Below, piece by piece: positions 17,131 to 28,382 of a DNA stretch of 64,000 nt (position 1 is the stretch's first letter; each line of letters starts with the position of its first letter). The stretch covers positions 245,831,502-245,895,501 of the forward strand of contig NC_081409.1 in the NCBI RefSeq assembly GCF_030272615.1, written 5' to 3'. The notes beneath the pieces are model-generated. The model saw only the letters and a list, made by a program, of their open reading frames with translations, did not search any database and was not told where the DNA came from. This stretch comes from Cryptomeria japonica (taxonomy: Eukaryota > Streptophyta > Pinopsida > Cupressales > Cupressaceae). A program made the translations under genes and the position numbers.

Positions 17131-18988
17131 TGCATATGCAATCCAGAGGAGGAATACACGGCTCCTGAGAAACTTCTGATTGATCCTTTGAGATAAAATC
17201 TGTGTAGCGCAATGGAAAATGCCTTCAACTCAGGAGACAGCACTAATCAAAAAGAAAAAAAGTAAATATACCCATAACCACTAAAAGCCATTACAATCCC
17301 AAAAAAGCCTCCTTGTTTCATACCATGTGCCCGGAATGATGGGAAATTCCCTACATTCCAAAATAAGGAACTAAAAAAAAAGAAACAGCACACGGTCCTA
17401 TAGCCCCCAGAATAAGGCTGCTAGCAGCTCCATGTGACCTCATGCTCTACACGTATACATATACAATATACATTTGAATATATCAATTTTCAAAGATCAC
17501 AACTTTACCTTGCAGATTATATCAAAACGAAAAATGCCTGAAAACCCATGTGGATGGCAGCATTCGAAAAGAACCCACTTTGTCAAAATGTGCAGAGAAC
17601 AACTGTAAAACGCATTGAAAAACTCAATCAGATATTCAGTATGTCCTTGCAGGCACTACATCCGGTCCCTTACCGGATGTAACCGGTCGCCTTAACTTGT
17701 GAGAACGATTCTTAATGAAGGGTCAAATTAAAACCGATTTCTGTGTTTTTCTCCTGAGTTGGAAGTTGCTCAATTTGACTCTCTTTTTTCTATAACATAA
17801 AAACAAATTTGGTTGAGATTATTAATAGATTTTGTGTTAAAGGTAAGGTGGTAAATCTTGGATTTCATTCATGCTCAGTTGGCTATTTTGCTTGAAATCA
17901 TATGGGTAGTTTACAACAAGTTTTAACAATAGTTTGCCACATTTATAAGTTGTTTTTCTGTTAATATGAACATCGAAATCTATAAAAAGAATTCATATTT
18001 ACATTTAATGAACCTAAAAAGTGTGATCTTATAAGAAATTATTGAAACCCAAATTATATTAATCAGTGTTTCTTACCTGTGGCAGGTAATACTGTAAATA
18101 TAGCTGATTTTCAATGTACAAAATGGTGATTTTATGGGCCCTGGTGATTGTATTCTCCGAGGGAAACAGGGGCCCTATGACCTAGGGAACTCAGCCCAAT
18201 GAGCTTCTCCCTTTTCCATAACATACTGCAAGGTGATGACTTTGCCTAAGTCATCAGATTCCACAACACATGGTTATGCATCGATTTCAAACCCAAGATA
18301 CAAAGAAATCAATTCTATAGAACTAGGTCAGAACTCAGAATTAGGGGATTTTAAAAGATATAGAATACCATAAAAATAGGACAGAGTTCCATAGTTGGAG
18401 GATTAGCTGGACTTAGCCATGATTTTGAATAGTCTTGGGGATTCTAATGGATCCATCGTGGCTTGAGCTGCACTTTTTGTCTAGTTTAATTGGCTTTACT
18501 TCATGTGCACATTGTAATTTGCAATTATTGCATGTGGATTAGATGTGGGAGGAGTCTCTTACAGAGCTTTAATAGAAAAATGTGACATAATAAAAATATG
18601 GATTACTTTTTTTTTAAGCATAACTTTAGCCCTCTCAACCGGTTTTTCATCAACTTTTAAGCAATGTGGGGGATATGCAAATCTGCAAATCTTATTAAAA
18701 CATGTTATATATCAAATGTGTTAAGTGTTTTGCCTTTATGCTTCGCAATCATGTCTATAAATGACTTACCTCTCCACCAGCAAGGAATTGATGAATAATG
18801 GGCATGTTACAGCAAAGCATTTCAAGTGGACACCTCAGCACCAGGGTGGAATTTCCAAAGCATTTATAACTCTCCCGGACCACAATTCTTGGGGTTCTGT
18901 TAGGTCCTTTTCCATTGAATGTGGTTGGTGAGGGTTTTATATGAGGAAACTTGATGGGATGTCCTCATAAGTCCACTGGAGTTGGGTG
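17131..18988. other. Upstream/promoter region of the TPR gene
   Basis: No coding sequence is seen. As the DNA 5' of the minus-strand TPR gene it should contain the 5' UTR and promoter. An AT-rich segment near 17450-17485 could serve as a minus-strand TATA region, but this is weak. A perfect 9-bp inverted repeat lies at 17658-17680. Confidence 0.4.
17658..17680. promoter_or_regulatory. Perfect 9-bp inverted repeat upstream of the TPR gene
   Basis: ACATCCGGT (17658-17666), 5-nt spacer, ACCGGATGT (17672-17680), followed by another ACCGG. It is about 530 bp upstream of the TPR start codon. A symmetric binding site or an RNA hairpin is possible. No function is established. Confidence 0.35.
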
Positions 18989-19065
18989 GTAATTTGGGAT
19001 TTTTTAGGGATTTGGGTTGTAATTTGGGATTTTCTAGGGATTTGGGTTGTAATTTAGGGTATTTT
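18989..19065. repeat. 30-bp tandem repeat, ~2.5 copies
   Basis: GTAATTTGGGATTTTYTAGG followed by GATTTGGGTT repeats with starts at 18989, 19019 and 19049. Confidence 0.85.
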
Positions 19066-19130
19066 GTGGAGCTCATTTGAAATGATAAGAGTTTGGATTT
19101 TTTATAATTTAGAGTGAATTTTTGTGGTTT

Positions 19131-19357
19131 ATATTATTTGTTATTTTTGGATTTGATTGTGTGTGATTTTTTCTAATCATTAATATTTCGGAGCACATTC
19201 ATGTCCATCATCAGGATGAAAGAGAGTTGAAGGAGATGGAGAGATCCATCATCAGGATGAAAGAGAGTTGAAGGAGATGGATAGTGGAGTGTGATCTGAA
19301 ATGTTGATGATTAAAAAAAGAATCATACACAATCAAATCTATAAATAACAAATAATA
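19131..19357. repeat. Inverted repeat flanking a 41-bp duplication
   Basis: The left arm (19131 to about 19193) and right arm (about 19293-19357) are imperfect reverse complements over about 62 bp; both contain ATTTGATTGTGT / ACACAATCAAAT. Between them, a 41-bp unit starting CCATCATCAGGATGAAAGAG is present twice (19205-19245 and from 19246, the second copy partial). A MITE-like or foldback element is possible. I did not identify a target duplication. Confidence 0.65.
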
Positions 19358-20310
19358 TTAGCATGGATTGTGGAAATCTAATAGCATTAATTTTGTGGTT
19401 AATTTATTTCATTAAGATGTATGTTTCTCATTGATTTGGTTATGCAATTTTTTGGTTTAATATTGTGGTTTTGTATTTTAATTTTTTTGTGTGGTAGTAT
19501 ATTTTAAATTGTTATTTTGTCTTTCTTTTTTCTATTAGGTGTATTTTGTTGTCTTATTTTCTATTGCTTTCACCTTGTATCGATGGTATGTAAGCATGTT
19601 GTCATAAACAATTGCATCTAATCTATAATGTTAAGGCTCAATTTAATATTTTTAAAAATGTATGATTTCAATCTATTTTGGTTTTCTAAGGAATTGCCAA
19701 ATTTTGTGATAGTATCTTACTATTTGAAATTTACACTAGTAGGGGAGGAGTGTATTAATGGAAAGAGAAAAACATTAACTCACAAAGATGATTTAATAAT
19801 CTGCATAGTTTAAAACTAGTTTTGCCTTGAGACCTAATATCTTAATTCAATACACATGAATGGTGTTTATCAACACAATTGAAGAATATGTGAATTCATG
19901 AGAATCATATTCTTCTCAGTCAAACCCATAATGGACTAGCTTTACATCTCTGTCAAAAGAATCAAGACAATAGGCAAACAAGCAATGCGCTCCTAGGATG
20001 ATGTGATGTTGATTCCAAATGAATTTATTTCCAATTAAGGTCAATCTTTGAATATATGAACCTAGTGAGTAACTTGACATAATTTGTACTTTAGTTGGGT
20101 CATAACAATCAAGAGAAAAAAGTAGGAAAGGCTCACATTGGTGAGCACAAATAAGATCTAGATCACTTCCACACTTGTGGACATGAACTAATTTAGTGAA
20201 TGATAAATTTATGGCATGAGATAAATATATGAACATGAATGATGTGGAGTTTAAGAGTGGATGCAGTAATTCGCCAACTTTAATGTAAAAATTATCATTT
20301 TACACACTAG
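19358..20310. other. Intergenic, no gene recognised
   Basis: AT-rich DNA. The short frames at 19628-19813 (plus) and 19916-20236 (minus) show no domain, repeat or family resemblance. Confidence 0.4.
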
Positions 20311-20691
20311 TTGGTGTATTTAAGGGCAACCTAGTTGTCATGGGCCCAAAACATAAGGAAAAAGTGCATGGCAAATGTAGTGTATAAAATTTGATTCTTA
20401 CAAAGAAATATAAGTCTTCCGTGAGAATAAATCATTCACACTACACTTGGATGAAACGCCTATTCTTAAACAATTTGATTATCCTTATTTGAATATTACA
20501 AATGAAATAAATAACCAAACAATAAATTTTTACTAAACCTTTCTTCTTTCTAAACTTGAACATAAAAAAGAAGAAAGATGTAACCAAGATATAAAGAAGA
20601 AAAGTTTAGTAAACATTTGTTGTTTGGTTATTTATTTCATTTGTTGAAATGGTTACATATTTTCTAAACCAAACAAGAGGAAAGATGTAAT

Positions 20692-22836
20692 TGTTGGCAT
20701 TTTTTGTGCCTCCCCCTTGCAGATATCAGATCCAAGAATCCAGTGTGATAACACGTAGTTTTATCATACTCGGCAAAATTAGTTGCTTCCTTATATTTTT
20801 TCAGAGCACATAACACGTAGGTTATGTGGGTGTCAATAACATGATTTGTTATCGACTCATGTCTTGTAGTAACACCAACATCTCATGTGAATAACACGTC
20901 ATGTTATTCGCCATCTTGTATCGACATTGTGTTTTATTGATTGTCACGTGTTATTGACTGCATCAAGCTATTTACTACAGCATGTTATTCAGATGGTGGT
21001 AAGTCATTTTGTTGTCCCACAAGGCGAAGTGATCAAAGCAAAGGGGCATGCGGGATAAGAGAGGAAACAAAGATAGTGCTCCCCTTCCTTACCCCGCACC
21101 GACATCAAGGCACAATGCAACATCGTGCAGGGTAAGAAAACCATAAGCATTTTTTCTTATCTCGCACTATGTTGAGTACAAGGCACAATGTTGTGGGGAG
21201 TAAGCAATTCCAAAGGCAGAATATGTGGGCCCCCTTATCCCGTGCTAAAAAGCAATTCCAAAGGCAGAATATGTGGGCCCCCTTATCCCGTGCTAAAAAG
21301 AATACAAGGCTAAGGGTCATGTAGGATAAGAGGGTCAAAGGGTGAATGGCTTTCCCCCTTATCCCACACCGAAGAAAAACACAAGAGATGGCTAAAGCGG
21401 GATAAGAAAAGACAATGGACAAGACTTTCCCTGTTATCTTGCAGGGGAGAGTGGAGGTCCAAGATGGCCATGCAGGATAAGAGGGTTGAGGGGCGGATGA
21501 TGGCTCGATGACTCAACGGCCACGTCAGCGATGGTGGACGACTTTGTGGGCTCGGTGGGCCCAATTTTCATATAGGGCAATTTTGTTTGGCTGAAAGGGC
21601 CATGTCACTCTAGAATTTTGGAGTGGGGCCAGTTGCCTCATGGCGTAGTCACAGTCGTCGATGATCACTTAAAATTCAATTTGACAACGATGACTGTTCT
21701 TTTCGTTGGCCCCCTAGCGCTCTCATGGCGAGATTTCATGCATCCATCTGTGTGTGATATCTCCAAATCAACGGTGGACATTTGAACTTGCAAGGTTATT
21801 GGATTTTGAATGCTCTACAGGCAGGCAGTTATCGACCTAATGGTCGAGGTTTTGTTTTGCATGGTCGACGCCTAATATCCCATCCAATCTCCCTCCAACC
21901 ACCAGGGATTTTCGATTTTACTCCATATTGAACCTTGCAGGTCGATTTTTTATGCCACCATGTCCTCTTCAATGCAACATGGAGACTTTTGGCTCTACAG
22001 ATGTACTCGACCCATATCGTGTGTGCAGAATTCTCCTTGATTTGTGGGGATTTCAATTTTTCATGCTGCAGAGGACTTTCAGAGGATGTCCTAACACGCT
22101 ATTAGATCTATCGATCTGATCTTCTTCCCTCTCAAATGTTTTTGTAACCTAACCTTGGTTAGGCTTGGGGCTTTTTCAACTATAGTTCTAAGTTATACCT
22201 CAACTATAAAGGCAAATTTTGTATATTTTCCAAAGGAACTTCTTTTATTTTCTTTTGCAAAAGGAACCTTGTTTCCTTTGCATTTGTAAAAACTTGTCTT
22301 CCCTTTGCATTAATAAAGTTAGCTATTTTGCCTACTTTCAATTTGGATAACTTGTGTAATGTCTTACCTTTTTGTCTGAATGAGTTTTAGTTGTTTTCTG
22401 AGTATATTTGACTGTGTTAATACCTCTTAGAGCTTCATCTATGACCTAAGTGCAACTCCTTTTGATTCTCATAAGAATTTGAACCTTCACTCATGATTTA
22501 TGAAACTAATTAAGATAGAAAGTTGTACATACTCTTAGCTGATTTCATCAATGTCTTGTGCAACTAGAGGCAAGAAGATCACATTCTATCTAGGTGCAAA
22601 CCTTATTTCTCTTCTTTCAGTTTCCCTTCTTTCTTCGTTTTCCCCTCAAAATCAGTAGACTGGGATTTAATAGTGTTGGATTAGTCCAACACCTACACTA
22701 AGATTAAATAGGAAGTCAGCCTTCTCTTGAGACTCAACCTCACTTTTGCAAGTCCCACACTTGAGAGGTTGTTTCCATGTTTCACAAGGTTAGTGACCAA
22801 GTCTGGTCACTAAGGGTGCAAACTTTTGTGACAACA
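20692..22836 (+). mobile_element. Solo LTR, 2145 bp
   Basis: Starts TGTTGGCATT and ends GTGACAACA (TG...CA). It is flanked by GTAAT (20687-20691) and GTAAC (22837-22841). The undisturbed sister copy reads GTAACCAAAC at 23558, so the 5' target copy has one C-to-T change. A TATA-like box TATAAA at 22205-22210 supports plus orientation. A 9-bp hairpin (22791-22799 / 22804-22812) lies near the 3' end. It holds no internal domain or coding sequence, which is the expected product of LTR-LTR recombination. Confidence 0.85.
21203..21298. repeat. 48-bp tandem duplication inside the solo LTR
   Basis: Two identical 48-bp copies (21203-21250, 21251-21298) starting AGCAATTCCAAAGGCAGAAT and containing CTTATCCCGTGC. 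The reverse of that word, GGGATAAG, recurs many times from 21040 to 21490. Confidence 0.95.
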
Positions 22837-23178
22837 GTAACCAAACAACAAATATTTACTAAAGCTTTCTTCTTTTGATTGTTTAAAAATGATATGATGA
22901 GGATGTAAATATTTTGATTGTCCTTTTATAAATTGAAATCAAATGTGTTCTTCTAGTTAAGTTAAATTTCAGGTTCCACGTGATTCATTCGAATTAGGGT
23001 TAGTATTTATATATATATGACCCTTGTATGTAATTTGGCATAATTTACAATTAACTGAAAAAAATGGGAATAGTTCAAGTTTATGGTTATTAACATGATT
23101 TATGAAAGGAAGCTAAGGTACATAAAACGCTTCCTAACACTAATCTAGTGGGAAAGACAATGCATTTTTTCTTAAAAG

Positions 23179-23804
23179 TTGGTGTATTTAAGGGCAACCT
23201 AGTTGTCATGGGCCCAAAACATAAGGAAAAAGTACATGACAACTCATGTAGTGCATAAAATTTGATTCTTACAAAGAAATATAAGTCTTCCGTGAGAATA
23301 AATCTTTCACACTACACTTGATGATATGCCTATTCTTAAACAATTTGATTATCCTTACTTTAATATTACAAATGAAATAAATAACCAAACAACAAATGTT
23401 TACTAAACCTTTCTTCTTTCTAAACTTGAACATAAAAAAGAAGAAAGATGTAACCAAGATATAAAGAAGATAGGTTTAGTAAAAATTTGTTCTTTGGTTA
23501 TTTATTTCATTTGTTGAAATGGTTACATCTTTTCTAAACCAAACAAGAGGAAAGATGTAACCAAACAACAAATATTTACTAAAGCTTTCTTCTTTTGACT
23601 GTTTAAAAATGATATGATGAGGATGTAAATATTTTGATTGTCCTTTTATAAATTGAAATCAAATGTGTTCTTCTAGTTAAGTTAACTTTTAAGTCCCACA
23701 TGCATCATTCTAATTAGGGTTAGTATTTATATATATGATTCTTGTTAGTAATTTGGCGTAATTTACGATTAACAAAAAAAGATGGGAATAATTCAAGTTT
23801 ATGG
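23179..23804. repeat. Duplicated host unit B, left part
   Basis: Direct repeat of unit A starting TTGGTGTATTTAAGGGCAAC. It is uninterrupted across the site where unit A holds the solo LTR. It is cut by the Gypsy element at ...AGTTTATGG (23804) and resumes on the far side of that element. Confidence 0.9.
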
Positions 23805-24108
23805 AGTCACATAAATCTTTCCACTTGATTAAATGAATACTTAGTATTTATTTGATTATTTAACCATCAATTAATAATTAATTAAATTAATATTTAATTA
23901 ATTCATCTTAACCCTATTCTCCTATTAATTAAATAAATTATTCAATTTATTTGATTTAATTCACTTAACCAAATTCAGACCATTAATTAAATAAATAAAT
24001 CATATTTATTTAATTAAATCTTCTCTCACATTTAAATAAATTAATATTTATTTAAAACCCCCAAAATCCCACCTCTCACATTTAAATAAATAAATCATTT
24101 ATTTAAAA

Positions 24109-24295
24109 TCACCTTTATCCTCCACCCACTTGCATTTTCCTACAAATACAAGTTGCACAATTATTTTAAATAAATAATTTATTTAAATCACCTTTATCCT
24201 CCACCCACTTGTATTTTCTTACAAAAGCAAGTTGCACAACTATTTTAAATAAATTATTTATTTAAAATCCTATTTATCCTCACCCACTTGAAACC
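24109..24295 (+). repeat. 79-bp tandem repeat in LTR U3
   Basis: Units start at 24109, 24188 and 24268 (partial) with TCACCTTTATCCTCCACCCA, and contain CAAGTTGCACAA followed by TTTTAAATAAAT. The same array is in the 3' LTR at 37999-38185. Such U3 arrays can act as enhancers; that is inference here. Confidence 0.85.
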
Positions 24296-25251
24296 TTTAA
24301 TGGTTTCCCTTAAAGTATTCAAACTTGATGGCTTTAAAGTCTTCAAACTTGATGGCTTCCTTCTATAGTCTTCTTAAGACTTTAATGGTTTTCCTTAAAG
24401 TCTTCAAGCCTTTAATGGTTTCCCTCAAAGTCTTCAAGCATTTTAAATGCTTTATCTTCATTTTTCTCATTTAAATAAATTAATATTTATTTGAATATTT
24501 ATCCAAATGCAAATTACACCATTTAATTGAAATAAATGATTTTATTTTAATTGAAAATACCAAAATTTCTCCCACTTGCATTTTCCTACAAAATCCACTT
24601 GCATGCCTAAACCCCTTCTAAATTCTTCTAAACCCTTCCTAATTAGCCTAATCCATCCCTTAAATATTGTCACATTCCTAAGCAAATTGGAGTCACTTCT
24701 CAAAGACTCCAAAGTCTTTGAAAAGCAATTAATGCTTTGTGTGTTCAACAAATTAACCCTCAAAGTCTTGGATAACCTTTGAAAGCTTCCAACCTTCAAC
24801 CACTAAATGGCTCAAAGTCTTTGATAACTATTGAAGGCTTTCAACCTTCAACCACTTAATCCCCAAAGTCTCCAATAACCATTAATGGTTACCTCAAACC
24901 CTCCCACATGGTTAAAACATTTGTTTTGACTCAACCTCTACCCAACCCAAAGGTCTCATCAAGCCTTTAATGCTTTGACCATGATTATCTCTTAAACATT
25001 TGCACAAAGGTTTATCCTTGGATTAACTCTTAATCCAGTGGGTAATCTTAATTTAGACTTGACCCTTACCTTCTAGATAACCATGAGGTCTTCTCAGGCC
25101 TTTAATGCCTCCAACCTCTTCTCTCAACCCAATCCTATGTTGAAACTTGTCACCATTTTATTGGTGCCAATTGTGCACATGGATCCCCAACTTTCAATCC
25201 TAACCCTTGTTAAGATTGCTCAATCTTAACCCTTCATTTCCCTATTTCTTC

Positions 25252-25259
25252 TATAAATA
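25252..25259 (+). promoter_or_regulatory. TATA box of the Gypsy LTR promoter
   Basis: TATAAATA within TTCTATAAATAGAACCC, about 400 bp before the LTR end and followed by a CT-rich start-like region. The copy in the 3' LTR is at 39142-39149. Its position in the LTR and the perfect consensus support the R-region start lying shortly downstream. Confidence 0.75.
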
Positions 25260-25661
25260 GAACCCTTCTCCTCAAGCAAAAGGAGAAGCATTTTAGAGTA
25301 TTGTTGTTATACTGGCATTAGCATAGAGCTTTTTCATAGCATCACTATCTACTCTTGCATAGTATTTGCTTATCATATTCAATCATCTTGAATCTCCATA
25401 TGGCATCCATGGCTAGTGCTAAAAGCTGAGAGCTACACTCATTTGGGACTTGGAGAGGAGAGGAACAAGGGAGGAGCAACTATGAGCATCTTGATTAGCT
25501 ATTTCATTTTATGTTTATATGCTTTCTATTTCATGCTTAATATCTCTCTTGATATGCCTGTTTAGGATAATCTTTTGTTGCTAACACTAACGTTTGTTTC
25601 TTGTGCTCTTGTGTGTGTTGCCATCAAACAGATTTTCTAATCCTTTTTGCAGAGCATCATT

Positions 25662-25679
25662 TGGTGAACCCGACGTGAA
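25662..25679 (+). other. Primer binding site of the Gypsy element
   Basis: TGGTGAACCCGACGTGAA begins 2 nt after the LTR-terminal CA. TGG pairs with the CCA end of a tRNA, which primes minus-strand DNA synthesis. I did not identify the tRNA with confidence. Confidence 0.7.
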
Positions 25680-28382
25680 TCCAAACACCAAAAAGATCAT
25701 TTTTTTTTTTAACCAATAACATGTTTGAATGTTGAAAATGTCACACAGGTTGCGATTTTGACACTGTTTTGGTGCGTTTGGCATTATTTTGGCGCTATTC
25801 CCCCTGTTTCAGTGCTTTTCCCTTCTCTGTCTTTCCCTTTCTTTTAATACGTTTGTGTTAAATAGTGCCTCTGTTCAAACGCAGACTAGCGCTATTGTAA
25901 CAAAACGTTGTACAAATCACCTTGTAACCAACAAAAAAAAAAATTAGGCTTGTAGAAGCCCACCAAATAGGCGGATTTTACTAACTATTTTTCTCTTTTG
26001 TGCAGATTTAAATTAGATTAAAAAGTATATTTATATTTTTTTACTAACTTGTTTTTTGAAGTTGGTTTTAAAAATGAATTCACTTTTTATTTTGGTTTAA
26101 AATTAACTTCACATTTCAACTTTGGGCTTTTAAAAAAAAGAATCACCTATTTGTTTGGGGCTCTTAAAAAGAATTTCATTGTTCAAAGGTAAAAAGAACC
26201 ACAAACTTATACAAAAACAACTTTATTTTTTATTTTTTTTTTGCAAGTTAGGAAACAAACTTCGTTTTGGTGCTTAAAATCAACAAGGCAAATTTTATTT
26301 CTTGCATCAAGATAAAACTCACAATCCACACTTCCATTTTTGGTGCAAATAAAATTCACAATCAACTTGTCTCATTTTTAAAGCAATCTTACTTCATGCA
26401 AACGTGTTTTTCATTAAGTTGACCAGGATTTTCAAATTCTAGTTTACTCAAACAATTGCCTTTGAAAATTAAAAAGAACACCATGATTGTTGGAGCAACA
26501 TCTCCAAATAGATAGAAAATCATTGCGATGACAAATTAAAAGGAACAAGTGAATTTTGTGTTTGGCACACTTGTGCAAAAGAGTTGGTCGAGTGGTCCTA
26601 CCTCTAACACACACTATCCTCTCCCTTGGCTCTCGTGGTCCTAGGTGCAAGAGAAAAGTGTTAGTAACACTCACATTTTATCTTTTTAAGAGAGGCCTGC
26701 CAAGGGATCGATACTCTTGGGAACGACCTCGAGCGGTAAATCCTTCGAGCCGCTATAGAAATCAGGTGAGAGCGAAAGCTGTAGCCTTGGGTATAGCTGT
26801 TCCTAAAGTGTAACTGGCCGAAAGGACAAATGGGCCCCACCACCAGTTACAAGGCTCTTAAGTGAGTCACTGCAGAATGAACTTATGTCCAAAGCCATCG
26901 AACATGACTAAACACCTTTAAGTAGTAGCCCACCTGTTCTATTGATTGAGGATATTTGAGGTATAATTTAGTGCAAGAGCATAGATGGTTTTGCTCCCAA
27001 GATACTCACCATACATATTTCCTTGAGTAGAAACATAGCTTTTTGAAAAGTCACTTGTGGCTTGATAAAAGTGGTGACTCCCCCATCATAGGGATCATCT
27101 ATTTGTTATGCTCGTGCAAGACTTAGTATATCACATCCTTACCTGCCACGGCGGGATTCATAAGGTATGTAGTACCAAAGTCGAAGAAATATCAAGATGT
27201 GGGCTAAATTTATCACAACTGGCCATTTGACCTTAGGGATAAAGAGTGTTTGAAGTGTGTTCGTTTTACAGACCTAGTGCAAATTGAGCCGACTTCAGGC
27301 TTTGGAATTACACCTTAAAATAAATCTAAAGGAAGGGTCAAAAACAAGTCCAAGGATTGGGTTGATCTAGACCCATACTCATTTGTGCCTTTTGAGGCAA
27401 CATTCTTGTGTTTGTGTGCTTGCTTTGTTTTCTTGTCAAAGAAAAATCAGAAAATCAATCCCAAAAACAAAGTATTCATCCAACATCTGTCAACACAACC
27501 AAAAACATCAAAAACAAGGTACAAACAAACAAAGAATCAAAAATTTATGACCATTCTTCACATCTTGCGAAAGAAGAAGTGTCATCAGAATATCACCTTG
27601 AAAAGGAGACCACTAAGCTCAAAGGCTTTGATCAAAAGGAGGAAATTCTTCTATCTCAATAGACAAATCTTTGTCTCACATAGAGTCTTTCTACATCGCA
27701 TGCGTCTCTATCTTCAAGGTAAAACAAACGAGTTTGATTCAGAATCACTGAACCGCAGAGCTTTTATGCAATATAGAGCTCTGAGTTATCACAAAAGTCA
27801 AGGAGGAAAGATTAATCCCAACTTCTTCCCAAACATCTGTATCACCTACAACACAGCTCGAGAAGTGCCACCAATGCCTGAAAGGGAAGAGGTAGAGTTT
27901 GTCCCATTTGTGACACAGAGTTTTTATTGAAGTTGAAAACAAAAACATCCATCATCTCACTCATACATCATCACTTCATCATCAATCCATCCCAACTCTC
28001 AAAACATTAAGAGGTTCTTGTCCCAAGATTCTTTTTTAGATATTGCTTGAAATCAAAACACATCACATCACTTTTTAGATTGTTTCTACATCTAGGATAA
28101 GCTCATCCTAAGAGACACATCTACGTAGGTTAAAACTAGTTCATGAGTGAATCCTCTCATTGCTAGGTAGTCAAAATCTGTAACACATCTCAGATTTCTC
28201 TACACCTTATCACATCCAAACTTATCAAACAAACAAGCAATTCAAAGAAGGAATTTCGGTTACATCTACCTTAAAAGTGCTAGAGATCCCCATACAACAC
28301 AAATCACCAACCAATCAATCTTGCATTTCATCACCACTCATCATCATCTTCAAATCAACTTCAAACAAAACTTGTAAACAAA
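25680..28382 (+). other. Long untranslated leader of the Gypsy element
   Basis: About 2.7 kb between the primer site and gag. It contains moderately GC-rich, structured-looking segments (about 26570-27310) including a CCACGGCGGGATTCATAAGG word. Packaging or dimerisation signals are expected in such a region but cannot be located by eye. An internal frame at 27385-27930 is listed separately. Confidence 0.6.
27385..27930 (+). CDS. Leader ORF of the Gypsy element, unknown function
   Basis: 181 codons upstream of gag in the same orientation, with a very basic, Lys/Gln-rich first half and a second half ending PPMPEREEVEFVPFVTQSFY. An 84-codon frame (27408-27662) overlaps it in another phase. Some Tat-branch elements such as Ogre carry an extra ORF before gag, so position fits. 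I see no recognisable domain, and the frame may be chance or may be broken by a frameshift between the two overlapping phases. Confidence 0.3.
   Translation: MPFEATFLCLCACFVFLSKKNQKINPKNKVFIQHLSTQPKTSKTRYKQTKNQKFMTILHILRKKKCHQNITLKRRPLSSKALIKRRKFFYLNRQIFVSHRVFLHRMRLYLQGKTNEFDSESLNRRAFMQYRALSYHKSQGGKINPNFFPNICITYNTAREVPPMPEREEVEFVPFVTQSFY

Larger units (their letters stand above)
20311..23178. repeat. Duplicated host unit A (split by a solo LTR)
   Basis: Unit A is 20311-20691 plus 22842-23178, starting TTGGTGTATTTAAGGGCAAC and ending CATTTTTTCTTAAAAG. It directly abuts unit B, which starts at 23179 with the same words. Without the inserted solo LTR and one target duplication copy it is about 718 bp. 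Content is AT-rich and non-coding. A short inverted repeat (ACTAAACCTTTCTTCTTTCT against a later AGAAGA...TTTAGTAAA) lies in its first half. Confidence 0.85.
23805..25659 (+). repeat. 5' LTR of the Gypsy element
   Basis: Runs from AGTCACATAAATC to CAGAGCATCA and matches 37695-39549. The 3' LTR begins TGTAGTCAC, so this copy appears to have lost its first TGT together with the last base of the target duplication. U3 carries many AT palindromes (TTTAAATAAA...TTTATTTAAA), a 79-bp tandem repeat and repeated AAAGTCTTCAA words. Small frames at 24542-24799 and 24576-24782 reappear in the 3' LTR and are not genes. Confidence 0.93.

Noticed and set aside
24542-24799. 85-codon minus-strand frame, repeated identically at 38432-38689
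   Set aside because: The identity reflects the two LTRs. No domain and no reason to think it is translated.
26580-26640. GTTGGTCGAGTGGT word, reminiscent of the D-arm of Ser/Leu tRNAs
   Set aside because: No matching acceptor, anticodon or T-arm could be assembled around it. It lies in the Gypsy leader.
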